From Brevibacterium antiquum CNRZ 918 (lineage in GTDB: Bacteria; Actinomycetota; Actinomycetes; Actinomycetales; Brevibacteriaceae), in NCBI RefSeq assembly GCF_900169145.1, contig NZ_FXZD01000006.1:1-64000 (forward strand): a stretch of DNA of 64,000 nucleotides, written 5' to 3'. Both the position numbers and the translations under genes were made by a program. Numbering within the stretch: position 1 is the first letter of the stretch; every line of letters begins with the position of its first letter. The notes under the pieces were generated by a model. That model was not told where the DNA came from, did no database searches, and worked only from the letters and a program-made list of their open reading frames with translations. Shown here in pieces: positions 11,114 through 19,088 of the stretch.

Positions 11114-11713
11114 ATGATCGAACTTGATTCCTCGGTCCATCCCGAGCTCGTTCCCCTGTCCTGGCTGATCGGTTCGTGGGAAGGTGTGGGAGTCGTCGGC
11201 TATGCGGACACTCCCGAGAAGCAGTTCGGCCAACGGGTCGACTTCATCGCCCACCCCGATACACCCTTCCTGCAGTACACCGCGCATGCGTGGCTGCTGA
11301 CCGAAGACGGTGAACTGGAATCGACGCTGACCCTGGAGACGGGGATCTGGCAGCTCGTGCGTCCGCGCGATGCCGGTGATGTGGGCCCGGGAATGCTCGT
11401 GCCCACCGAAGAGCCCAGCTTCACCTCGGCGGCCGCCGTCGACACACTGCGCACGAACGATGACGGATTCGAGATCGAAGCCGAAATCGTCCACCCGCAC
11501 GGTGTGATGGAACTCTACGCAGGCCACGTCAAGGGCCCGCGTGTCGACCTCTCGACCGACATCGTCGCCCGGACCAAGACCGCGAAGGAGTACACGGCTT
11601 CGACCCGCATGTACGGCCTCGTCGGCGGGGAGCTCATGTGGGCCTGGGATATGGCCGCACTGGGCCACGAGCTCGCCACGCATTCCTCCGCCCGATTGAA
11701 GAAGATTGCCTGA
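11114..11713 (+). CDS. nitrobindin-like heme-binding beta-barrel protein
   Basis: Member of the THAP4-like/nitrobindin beta-barrel family (older name DUF1794, FABP family). Bacterial nitrobindins bind ferric heme and isomerise peroxynitrite to nitrate. The 199 residues include the family signature GSWEGVGVVGY near the N-terminus and a C-terminal segment MAALGHELATHSSARLKK, whose histidine matches the proximal heme ligand position. It is cytosolic with no signal peptide. The ATG at 11114 follows the small membrane peptide gene by five bases, and the stop is one base before the YgfZ-like gene's ATG, so the three form an operon. An NO or peroxynitrite defence role beside an Fe-S maintenance protein is a reasonable inference. 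Confidence 0.87.
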   Translation: MIELDSSVHPELVPLSWLIGSWEGVGVVGYADTPEKQFGQRVDFIAHPDTPFLQYTAHAWLLTEDGELESTLTLETGIWQLVRPRDAGDVGPGMLVPTEEPSFTSAAAVDTLRTNDDGFEIEAEIVHPHGVMELYAGHVKGPRVDLSTDIVARTKTAKEYTASTRMYGLVGGELMWAWDMAALGHELATHSSARLKKIA

Positions 11714-11714
11714 T

Positions 11715-12851
11715 ATGACTGCCTCATCGCTGAGTCGCCCACTGAGTTCCACAGCGGTCTTCGGCGCCGACGAGCTGGCGCACACCCCCGCGCACTACGG
11801 TTCGCCGCTGCGCGAGCAGCGGGCACTGCTTGAAAAGGGCGCCATCGTCGATCTGCCGCACCTGCGGGTTCTGCGTATGACCGGAGCCGACCGTCTCACC
11901 TGGCTGAACTCCATCACTACGCAGAAGCTCGACACACTGGCGCCGGGAGTCTCCACCGAGACCCTGGTGCTTGACCCGAACGGTCGCATCGAAGGCTGGT
12001 TGAAGCTCGTCGACGATGGTGAGTCGCTCTGGGCGATCAGCGAACTGCACACCGACGAGACCCTCGAATTCCTCCGCAAGATGGTCTTCATGATGCGGGT
12101 GAGCATCGACGACGTCAGCGATGAGTTCCAATGCATCGGCGGCGTCGTGACGTTGCCCGACAGCCTGCCCGTGACCCAGCTGTACTCCGACCCCTGGCCG
12201 CATATCGGCACCGGTTCGGCCTCGTACGCGCAGGTTGACCTCGGCCTCGAGGTGGCAGGGGAGGACCACCCCGGACTCGAGACTCAGTTCGTCATCGGCA
12301 TCATCAGACGCACGGACCTGCAGGCCACCTCGGCGAGCGAATTCCAGATGGCCGGGTACGACGCCTGGGAAGCCGTGCGGATCGCCGCCTGGCGGCCGGG
12401 TGTCAACGAGATCGACCACAAGTCGCTCGTCGGCGAACTCGACCTGCTGCGGACCTCGGTGCACCTGGCCAAGGGCTGCTACCGCGGTCAGGAGGCCGTG
12501 GCCCGCGTACACAACCTGGGGCAGCCGCCTCGGCGGCTCGTCTTCGTCCACCTCGACGGATCCGGGCACATTCAGCCCGAGGCCGGTGCCGAGGTGCTCG
12601 CCGAGGTCCGCGGTTCCGAGCGGTCCGTGGGCCAGCTGACCTCGGTCGCCCTGCACTGGGAACTCGGGCCGATCGGCCTGGCCGTGGTCAAGCGCAATCT
12701 GGGTGCCGAGGCCGAACTCAGTTTCGATCTGGGCGACGACGCGCCCCGCGTGGCCGGGGCCCAGGAGACGATCGTCGCGCCCGTGCGTGAACACGACATC
12801 GAACTTCCGGGACGCAACAAGGACACCGACATGCGGAATCAGCACCGCTGA
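11715..12851 (+). CDS. ygfZ: YgfZ/GcvT-like folate-binding protein
   Basis: Tetrahydrofolate-dependent protein of the YgfZ/COG0354 family (IBA57/CAF17 in eukaryotes), which maintains or repairs certain Fe-S enzymes, especially under oxidative stress. The 378 residues show the family hallmark KGCYRGQE at about 253-260, with the conserved cysteine, followed by VARVHNLGQPPRRL. The GcvT-like fold is seen in LRMTGADRLTWLNSITTQ. A TTG nine bases earlier is in frame, but the ATG at 11715 is preferred because it lies just after the nitrobindin stop (11711-11713). A hairpin starts in the stop codon region. It is probably cytosolic. Confidence 0.9.
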   Translation: MTASSLSRPLSSTAVFGADELAHTPAHYGSPLREQRALLEKGAIVDLPHLRVLRMTGADRLTWLNSITTQKLDTLAPGVSTETLVLDPNGRIEGWLKLVDDGESLWAISELHTDETLEFLRKMVFMMRVSIDDVSDEFQCIGGVVTLPDSLPVTQLYSDPWPHIGTGSASYAQVDLGLEVAGEDHPGLETQFVIGIIRRTDLQATSASEFQMAGYDAWEAVRIAAWRPGVNEIDHKSLVGELDLLRTSVHLAKGCYRGQEAVARVHNLGQPPRRLVFVHLDGSGHIQPEAGAEVLAEVRGSERSVGQLTSVALHWELGPIGLAVVKRNLGAEAELSFDLGDDAPRVAGAQETIVAPVREHDIELPGRNKDTDMRNQHR

Positions 12852-12867
12852 GTTTCTCCCTCAGCGG
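12845..12867 (+). terminator. hairpin at the end of the ygfZ operon
   Basis: CCGCTGAG (12845-12852) pairs with CTCAGCGG (12860-12867) around a seven-base loop and includes the ygfZ stop codon. No T run follows, so it may protect the 3' end or terminate only weakly. The remaining bases up to 13090 show no gene. Confidence 0.55.
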
Positions 12868-13090
12868 AATCGGTGTCGGAACTCTCCTCGGCTGCAGATC
12901 CGCTCACCGGCCTCTGTGTCCGAAGCCACACAATTCGGCGTTCGACCGCCCCGATTTCAGGTATTCTGCGATGCCGACGTCGGCATTTGAGACCGCATAG
13001 ACGACAACGAATTTCGAATCTCCGCATTCCCCGACGGGTGCAATCTGCTCAACCTGCGGACGGCAAGTGACAAGAACCGTCGTGAGGCCC

Positions 13091-13103
13091 TATTCTTCCG
13101 GTT
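13091..13103 (+). promoter_or_regulatory. -10 box of a probable leaderless gabT transcript
   Basis: TATTCT at 13091-13096 is followed by seven bases and then the gabT ATG. No Shine-Dalgarno sequence is present. The spacing is that of a leaderless mRNA starting at or next to the ATG. Confidence 0.55.
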
Positions 13104-14468
13104 ATGACAGCTTTGGAAATTGGCGGCGAAGCTCTGCCGCAGGAACGTAAGATCGTCACCGAGATCCCCGGGCCGAAGTCCCGTGAGATCGAGGCGCGTC
13201 GCCAGTCGGCAGTGGCCCCGGGAGTCGGTTCCAGCCTCCCCGCCTATGTGGTGGCAGCCGGCGGCGGAATCCTCAAGGACGTCGATGGCAACCAGATCAT
13301 CGACCTGGGAGCCGGCATCGCCGTGACGACGGCAGGCAACTCGAACCCACGAGTCGTCAAGGCCGCCACCGAGCAGCTCCAGTCCTTCACCCACACCTGC
13401 TTCATGGTCAACCCCTATGAGGGCTACGTCGAGGTCGCCGAGGCGCTCAACCGTCTGACCCCGGGCGATCACGAGAAGCGCTCCATCCTGCTCAACTCCG
13501 GCGCCGAGGCTGTCGAGAACGCCGTCAAGATCGCTCGCGCCCACACCGGCCGGGACGCCGTCGTCGTCTTCGACCACGCCTACCACGGCCGCACCAACCT
13601 GACCATGTCGATGACTGCGAAGGCCAATCCCTACAAGGCCGGCTTCGGTCCCTTCGCCGGTGAGGTCTACCGAGCACCCATGTCCTACCCGTTCCGCGAC
13701 AACGACGCGGCCGGGACCAAGGTCAGCGGCGAGGAAGCGGCCAAGCGCGTCATCACCATGATCGAGAAGCAGATCGGCGCCGAGCATGTCGCCGCGATCG
13801 TCATCGAGCCCATTCAGGGTGAGGGCGGCTTCATCGTACCGGCCGAGGGCTTCCTGCCTGCGCTCGTCGAGTTCGCGAAGGACAAGGGCATCGTCTTCGT
13901 CGCCGACGAGGTCCAGGCCGGCTTCGCCCGCACGGGCAAGATGTTCGCCTCCGAATGGGAAGAGATCGTCCCCGACATCATCACCACCGCCAAGGGCATC
14001 GCCGGCGGCCTGCCGCTTTCGGGCGTGACCGGTCGCGCGGAGATCATGGACTCGGTCGGACCGGGTCGGCTCGGCGGAACCTACGGCGGCAACCCCGTTG
14101 CCTGTGCGGCAGCGCTCGGCGCCATCGCCTCCTATGAGGAAGACGGACTCGTCGACAATGCTGTGCACATCGGCGAGATCGTCACCGATCGCCTCACCAA
14201 GCTGCAGAGCAAGTACCCGGAGGTCGGTGACGTCCGCGGCCGCGGCGCCATGATCGCCGCCGAGTTCGTTGCGCATGACTCGATCGATCCGAACCCGGAC
14301 CTGGTCAAGAAGATCGCAGACTACTGCGCGAAGAACGGTGTCCTCGTGCTCACCACGGGAACCTTCGGCAACATCCTGCGCTTCCTGCCGCCGCTGACGA
14401 TCTCCGATGAGCTGCTCAATGACGCCTTCGACGTCATCGACGAGGCTGTCGCCGCTTCTGTCGGCTGA
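13104..14468 (+). CDS. gabT: 4-aminobutyrate--2-oxoglutarate transaminase
   Basis: PLP-dependent class III aminotransferase converting GABA and 2-oxoglutarate into succinic semialdehyde and glutamate, in the cytosol. The 454 residues fit the family. Seen are LLNSGAEAVENAVKIAR (phosphate cup), FDHAYHGRTNLTMSMT, the cofactor aspartate in VFVADEVQAGFARTGK, and the Schiff-base lysine in TTAKGIAGGLPLSG at about residue 296. GGTYGGNPVACAAALG closes the active site. Ornithine or other omega-amino acid substrates cannot be excluded, but the match to GabT motifs is strong. A PucR-type regulator follows 48 bases downstream on the same strand, the usual arrangement for gab clusters in actinobacteria. 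No succinate-semialdehyde dehydrogenase gene is in the window. Confidence 0.92.
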   Translation: MTALEIGGEALPQERKIVTEIPGPKSREIEARRQSAVAPGVGSSLPAYVVAAGGGILKDVDGNQIIDLGAGIAVTTAGNSNPRVVKAATEQLQSFTHTCFMVNPYEGYVEVAEALNRLTPGDHEKRSILLNSGAEAVENAVKIARAHTGRDAVVVFDHAYHGRTNLTMSMTAKANPYKAGFGPFAGEVYRAPMSYPFRDNDAAGTKVSGEEAAKRVITMIEKQIGAEHVAAIVIEPIQGEGGFIVPAEGFLPALVEFAKDKGIVFVADEVQAGFARTGKMFASEWEEIVPDIITTAKGIAGGLPLSGVTGRAEIMDSVGPGRLGGTYGGNPVACAAALGAIASYEEDGLVDNAVHIGEIVTDRLTKLQSKYPEVGDVRGRGAMIAAEFVAHDSIDPNPDLVKKIADYCAKNGVLVLTTGTFGNILRFLPPLTISDELLNDAFDVIDEAVAASVG

Positions 14469-14504
14469 GCCGATTCGCTGCACTGAACCGGCGCTTGCGT
14501 TGAC

Positions 14505-14516
14505 TACAGTGGGCCT
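14505..14516 (+). promoter_or_regulatory. -10 box of a probable leaderless pucR-type gene
   Basis: TACAGT (14505-14510), six bases, then the ATG at 14517. A weak -35 candidate CTGAAC lies 16 bases upstream of the -10. No Shine-Dalgarno sequence, so a leaderless transcript is likely and the regulator may have its own promoter. Confidence 0.5.
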
Positions 14517-16166
14517 ATGAGCGAAACGAATGCCCTGCGCGTCTCCCGTCTGCTGCGGGAGACCGCAGGGTTTCTGCTTCCCCTGACTCAAACCGATGCT
14601 GACGTCGAGGTGACTCGCATCGAGTTCGACCTCGACCTCCGAGGCGCGACTGCCGACCTCAAGTCCCCTGCTGATCGTGCCGGAGCGGTCGTCCTCGTCA
14701 CAGAAGCCGTGGATGGTCCGGTGGGGCTCGATACGATCCGTGAGAGGTACTTCTGTGCAGCGGCCCTGATCGTTCCCCCGGGAACGCATACCCATCTCGG
14801 GCAGGGAACAGATGCAGCAGCGTCGCCCATTCTGCTCGAGCGGTCCACAGGTGTGACATGGTCGGAGGTGCTGGTGCATCTGCGTCAGCTCAACGAGGGT
14901 GCATCGAGCGCTCTGGCCTGGCCTGATGTCGATGATCTCAGTGCACTGACTGCGGTCATCGCGGAGATGACAGGGGCCTCCATCACGATCGAGGATCCCG
15001 ACTCGCGTGTGCTTGCGCACTCCAACCTCGGCGATGAGATCGACGATATTCGACGGGAGACGATCCTGTCCGGTGCGATTCCAGATTGGCGGATTGCCGA
15101 GCTCGAGGAGTCCGGGTTCCTCGACGTCGTCCGCCGCTCGACCGACGTCGTCGAGCGGTCTGCGGCGGGATCCACTCCTGCCCGTTCTGTCATCGCACTG
15201 CGCAGCGAGGGCGAGCTGCTCGGCACGATCTGGGCCGCCTACCCGGATTCGGTGGATCCCGCATCTCTGCGCGACGTCCTCCGGGATGCGGCCCGTGCCG
15301 CGATTCCCGTGATGCTGCGAACCCTGCGACGGTCCCCGTTCGAGAAGCGGATCCGTCGCGAGGCCCTCGGCTCGATCCTCGACGGCTCGCCGGACTTGGG
15401 CCCGGCCGCGACCCTGCTCGCGCTGCCCTTCTCGGGGCATTACGCAACCCTGGCCTTCGCCGAGGTGGCCCCCGACCGTGAGCCCGTTCTCCGGTTCCAT
15501 CTGCGGGCGGCCTTCGCCGACGCCGTCCTCGCCCACGACCCTGTGCACGGGCACCTGGCCGTGCTCGTGCACATGGCTGAGAGCCTCTCCGCGGCCGAGA
15601 TCAAGACTCATGTCGCCTCGACGCTGCACCGGTCTCTGCCTCCCACCGAATCGCTGAACTTCGGCGTCGGTGCAGCTGTTGAACGCCTCGATCATGTTCA
15701 TCGATCATGGACCGAAGCGGTCTACGTCGTTGATGCCCTGCTGGCGCGGGAATCGAATGTCGTGGTGGGCGGCGATGGTCCATCCGGAGCCCGTGCTGCG
15801 GGGCCGAGCGCTGGTCCCTCCGGCGAGCTGGTCCGCGGAGCAAGTGCAGAGGACGTCGCGGCCGAACTCGTCGGGCTCGAAGCCGCTGACGCGCTGCTGT
15901 CCGTGGGGCCTCGCATCACGGAGCCCGCCCACGTCCTTGCCAACCATGATGAGAGACACCAAGGGCAGCTGCTCGAGACTCTGCGCGTGTACTTCGCGAC
16001 TGTCGGCAACTCCGCGGAGGCCTCCCGCCGTCTGCATGTCCACACGAATTCGCTGCGGCATCGCCTCAACCGGATCGAGGAGATCACAGGACTGTCGACC
16101 GCGGATCGGGCCGGTCGCCTGTGGCTGGAGCTCGCGGTGCTCGTCTTCGATCGCGAACACGGCTGA
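14517..16166 (+). CDS. PucR-family transcriptional regulator
   Basis: 549-residue regulator of the PucR/CdaR type. The C-terminus (about residues 490-549) holds the family helix-turn-helix: LLETLRVYFATVGNSAEASR, then LHVHTNSLRHRLNRIEEITG. The middle part (about 140-270) is a GAF-like sensor region (ITIEDPDSRVLAHS) and the N-terminus is a further ligand-sensing domain. It lies directly after gabT and probably activates gab genes in response to GABA or a breakdown product; this role is inferred from position. A G/A/S-rich linker at about 420-440 may be flexible. The next gene, a PLP enzyme, starts 250 bases on, so it may also be under this regulator. Confidence 0.88.
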   Translation: MSETNALRVSRLLRETAGFLLPLTQTDADVEVTRIEFDLDLRGATADLKSPADRAGAVVLVTEAVDGPVGLDTIRERYFCAAALIVPPGTHTHLGQGTDAAASPILLERSTGVTWSEVLVHLRQLNEGASSALAWPDVDDLSALTAVIAEMTGASITIEDPDSRVLAHSNLGDEIDDIRRETILSGAIPDWRIAELEESGFLDVVRRSTDVVERSAAGSTPARSVIALRSEGELLGTIWAAYPDSVDPASLRDVLRDAARAAIPVMLRTLRRSPFEKRIRREALGSILDGSPDLGPAATLLALPFSGHYATLAFAEVAPDREPVLRFHLRAAFADAVLAHDPVHGHLAVLVHMAESLSAAEIKTHVASTLHRSLPPTESLNFGVGAAVERLDHVHRSWTEAVYVVDALLARESNVVVGGDGPSGARAAGPSAGPSGELVRGASAEDVAAELVGLEAADALLSVGPRITEPAHVLANHDERHQGQLLETLRVYFATVGNSAEASRRLHVHTNSLRHRLNRIEEITGLSTADRAGRLWLELAVLVFDREHG

Positions 16167-16416
16167 CTCAGCTGTGTCGCACCACTGCCAGCAGCAGGAC
16201 CGCGGCTGCTGTGTATCTCAACGCTGACGCACCGTCGCCGTCTGATCAGCGACGTCGGAGATTCCCAACCGCTGTCGTGAGTGCTCAAGGGCTGTGCTGA
16301 CCACGTGGACCTTGTGGTGATCGTACAATCGCTTTCGGCCAAGATTGGCAGATTATTGTCCGTTCATCCTGGTGCCTGCGTCCTAGAGTGACACCACACC
16401 ACTAACGAAGGACAGC

Positions 16417-17877
16417 ATGCACAAGACTCAGTCGGGGCCGTCGGCCCAGGTCAGCCGGGATCGCGTGATCAGGGCAGTAGCGAATAGTTCCGCGGGCGCG
16501 AACGGTCCAAGCAGACTGATTCCGACTCTCGATGACACGACGCCGGTGATCGGCCTCATCGACCTCGACCACATTGCCGACGCCTACGAGCAGCTGACCT
16601 CGGCATTCGCCGGCGAGCACGAGGTCCTCCATGCTGTGGCATGCAAGGCTGTACCGCTGAAGCCGCTGCTGAGCTTCTACGCCGAGGCGGGTGGCGGCTG
16701 TGAGGTCGCCAGCCCCGGTGAGCTCGAGCTGGCCCTCGCCGCGGGCTTCGCTCCAGAGGCCATCGTCTTCGACTCCCCGGCGAAGACCCTGACCGAGCTG
16801 CGCCGGGCTGTCGAACTCGGGGTGTCGATGAACATCGACAATTTCGATGAGCTCGAACGACTCGACGCGCTCCTCGAAGGGCAGACCACCTCGGCGAGGG
16901 TGGGGATCCGGATCAATCCGCAATCGGGAACGGGGACGATCGGTGCGCTGTCCACTGCCACCCAGACCTCGAAGTTCGGCATCGGGCTGGCCGACCCTGG
17001 GGCTCGCGAGGCACTCATTGAGGCTTACCTAGCACGTCCCTGGCTCACCCAGATCCACGTGCACTCGGGCTCCCAGGGCGTCAGCCTTGACCAGGCCGCC
17101 GAAGGCGTCGCCGCGATCGTCGAGCTGGCGCAGGAGATCAACGCCCGCGCCGCAGAGCGGAATGCGACGTCATCCCAGGTGCACGGGCGGGACCGCCAGA
17201 TCACGCGCATCGACATCGGCGGGGGACTGCCGGTGAACTTCGCCGGGGAGGACATCACCCCGACATTCGCCGAATACCGGGCTGTGCTCGAAGCCCACGT
17301 TCCCGAGTTGTTCGACTTCGACATCATCACAGAATTCGGACGTGCGCTTCTGGCCAAGGCCGGCACCATACTCACCCACGTCGAATACGCGAAGACCACA
17401 GGCGGCCGCCGCATCGCCATGACCCACGCCGGCGTCCAGGTCGCCACCCGCACGGCCTATGCGCCCGACGACTGGCCGCTGCGAATCCTCCCGTTCCACC
17501 CTGACGGCAGTCCCAAGACCGCCGAGGCGGTTCCCACCGATGTCGCCGGTCCTGCCTGCTTCGCCGGTGACCTCCTGGCCCGTGACCGCATGCTGCCGCG
17601 CCTCGACGCCGGCGACATCGTGGCCGTGCCCGACACCGGGGCCTACTACTTCTCCAACCCGTTCTCCTACAACCTGCTCCCGCGGGTGCCGATCTTCGGA
17701 TACCGCACGGTGCCGAGCACCCCGGGCACGGGCAGAGCCGGAACGGGCGCTGCGACCGGCGACGGTGACGCCGGAACGGGCGCCGACGCCGCCCCCGGCG
17801 TCCACGAGGGGGAGGTCGAATTCTCGCTCATCCGGCGTGCTCAGAGTCTCGACGAGATCCTCGCCGAGGCGACCTAG
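16417..17877 (+). CDS. fold-type III PLP-dependent enzyme, LysA-like
   Basis: 486-residue alanine-racemase-fold enzyme related to diaminopimelate/ornithine decarboxylases. PLP lysine K77 lies in HAVACKAVP. HVHSGSQG (about 210), DIGGGLPVNF (glycine loop for the PLP phosphate) and GPACFAGD (counterpart of the CxSxD active-site motif) are present. The canonical EPGR is EFGR, and the active-site C-x-S is C-F-A, so ordinary diaminopimelate decarboxylation is doubtful. It could be a decarboxylase or racemase for another amino acid. A low-complexity G/T/A/D insert (about 430-455) lies near the C-terminus. GAAGGAC precedes the ATG. It is followed by a TAXI-TRAP transporter that may bring in its substrate. 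The stop codon region is duplicated (17868-17887). Confidence 0.75.
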   Translation: MHKTQSGPSAQVSRDRVIRAVANSSAGANGPSRLIPTLDDTTPVIGLIDLDHIADAYEQLTSAFAGEHEVLHAVACKAVPLKPLLSFYAEAGGGCEVASPGELELALAAGFAPEAIVFDSPAKTLTELRRAVELGVSMNIDNFDELERLDALLEGQTTSARVGIRINPQSGTGTIGALSTATQTSKFGIGLADPGAREALIEAYLARPWLTQIHVHSGSQGVSLDQAAEGVAAIVELAQEINARAAERNATSSQVHGRDRQITRIDIGGGLPVNFAGEDITPTFAEYRAVLEAHVPELFDFDIITEFGRALLAKAGTILTHVEYAKTTGGRRIAMTHAGVQVATRTAYAPDDWPLRILPFHPDGSPKTAEAVPTDVAGPACFAGDLLARDRMLPRLDAGDIVAVPDTGAYYFSNPFSYNLLPRVPIFGYRTVPSTPGTGRAGTGAATGDGDAGTGADAAPGVHEGEVEFSLIRRAQSLDEILAEAT

Positions 17878-17887
17878 GGCGACTAGG
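17868..17887 (+). repeat. duplicated stop-codon segment
   Basis: GGCGACCTAGG at 17868-17878 is repeated as GGCGACTAGG at 17878-17887, with one base missing. The first copy contains the TAG stop of the PLP enzyme gene. Confidence 0.6.
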
Positions 17888-18089
17888 GGATGCCGCTGCC
17901 GAGCACTGCAGTTCGGTGAGCCGACGGATCGGACCTGCAGGTGCAGGGATCCGGATACCGTTCGTCCAGTGGTGTTAACGATTCAGCAAACTTTCAGCTT
18001 GGGGCTTCGTGAGACGACGTTTTCCGCTTAGTCTCTACTGAAGGCGGTCGAGTAAAGAACAACTCGGCCTGGGACATCAAACCGGAAGA

Positions 18090-19088
18090 GTGGATCAGAT
18101 GATGAATATCAGACGTATGACAGTTGCGGCTGTGGCAGCGCTCGCGCTGACGCTGTCGGCTTGCGGCTCGAGCGGCGGCAGTGACGGCGGCGACGATCAG
18201 ACCACAAACGACCTGACCTTCGGCACGGGTGGCACCTCGGGAACCTACTATCCTCTCGGCGGAGAGCTGGCGACGATCTTCGAAGACAATGTCGACGGTC
18301 TCACCGTCAACTATGTGGAGTCCGGTGCCTCGGCTGAGAACCTCGGCAAGATCTACCAGGGTGAGTGGCAGCTGGGCTTCACGCAGAGCGACACCGCGAA
18401 CAATGCTGTCAATGGCGAGCTCGAGGACCTCGACGGCACGAAGATCGACAATGTCGGATGGATCGCCTCGCTCTATCCCGAAGCCGCACATATCATCGTG
18501 CGAGAGGATTCCGGTATCAAGTCCGTCAAGGACCTCAAGGGCAAGAAGATCGCTGTCGGTGACGCCGGCTCCGGTACCCGCGCGATCTCGGATGCGATAC
18601 TCGACGCCGCAGGCATCGGCGAGTCGGACTACACGCCGGAGATAACCGATTTCGGGGCATCGACCGATATGCTCGCAGACAAGCAGATCGACGCCACGAT
18701 CTTCGTCGTCGGCACGCCTGTGGCCGGGCTGACGCAGCTGGCGGCGACCACCGACGTCAAGCTCCTCGGCCTCGACAAGGAAACGACATCGGCAATTGAA
18801 GAGGACAGCGGTGCCGAGTCCTACGACATCCCTGCTGACGCCTATGACTTCCTGAAGGAGGACGTGCCCACGGTGTCGGTCTTCGCCTCCTTGGTGGCCT
18901 CCACGGACCAGGTCAGCGAGGACACTGCCTACAATATGACCAAGGTGCTGTTCGAGAACTCCGACAAGGTCACTCTGGATGTCGGGAAACTGATCACCAA
19001 GGACACCGCAATGCTGGGCATCGGCGATGTGCCGCTGCATCCCGGAGCCCAGAAGTACTACGAAGAAGAGGGCATTGACCTGCCGTGA
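18090..19088 (+). CDS. TAXI-family TRAP transporter substrate-binding lipoprotein
   Basis: Extracytoplasmic receptor of a TRAP-type importer. The lipoprotein signal peptide ends in LSACGSS. The mature domain has the TAXI hallmarks FGTGGTSGTYYPLGGELA near the start, QSDTANNAV, and LKGKKIAVGDAGSGT. Substrates of this family include glutamate-like and dicarboxylate compounds; none can be read from sequence. The first in-frame start is GTG at 18090, but the ATGs at 18099 and 18102 sit better behind GGAAGAG, giving MMNIRRM or MNIRRM. Its stop overlaps the start of the fused permease gene (GTGA), so the two are one transport unit. Confidence 0.92.
   Translation: MDQMMNIRRMTVAAVAALALTLSACGSSGGSDGGDDQTTNDLTFGTGGTSGTYYPLGGELATIFEDNVDGLTVNYVESGASAENLGKIYQGEWQLGFTQSDTANNAVNGELEDLDGTKIDNVGWIASLYPEAAHIIVREDSGIKSVKDLKGKKIAVGDAGSGTRAISDAILDAAGIGESDYTPEITDFGASTDMLADKQIDATIFVVGTPVAGLTQLAATTDVKLLGLDKETTSAIEEDSGAESYDIPADAYDFLKEDVPTVSVFASLVASTDQVSEDTAYNMTKVLFENSDKVTLDVGKLITKDTAMLGIGDVPLHPGAQKYYEEEGIDLP

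Noticed and set aside
12957-15701. Very long open frame on the minus strand opposite gabT and the pucR-type gene; similar ones lie opposite ppk1 (6543-8255) and the peptide-binding protein (21280-23328).
   Set aside because: Antisense frames open because of third-position GC bias; the plus-strand genes have clear family motifs and these have none.
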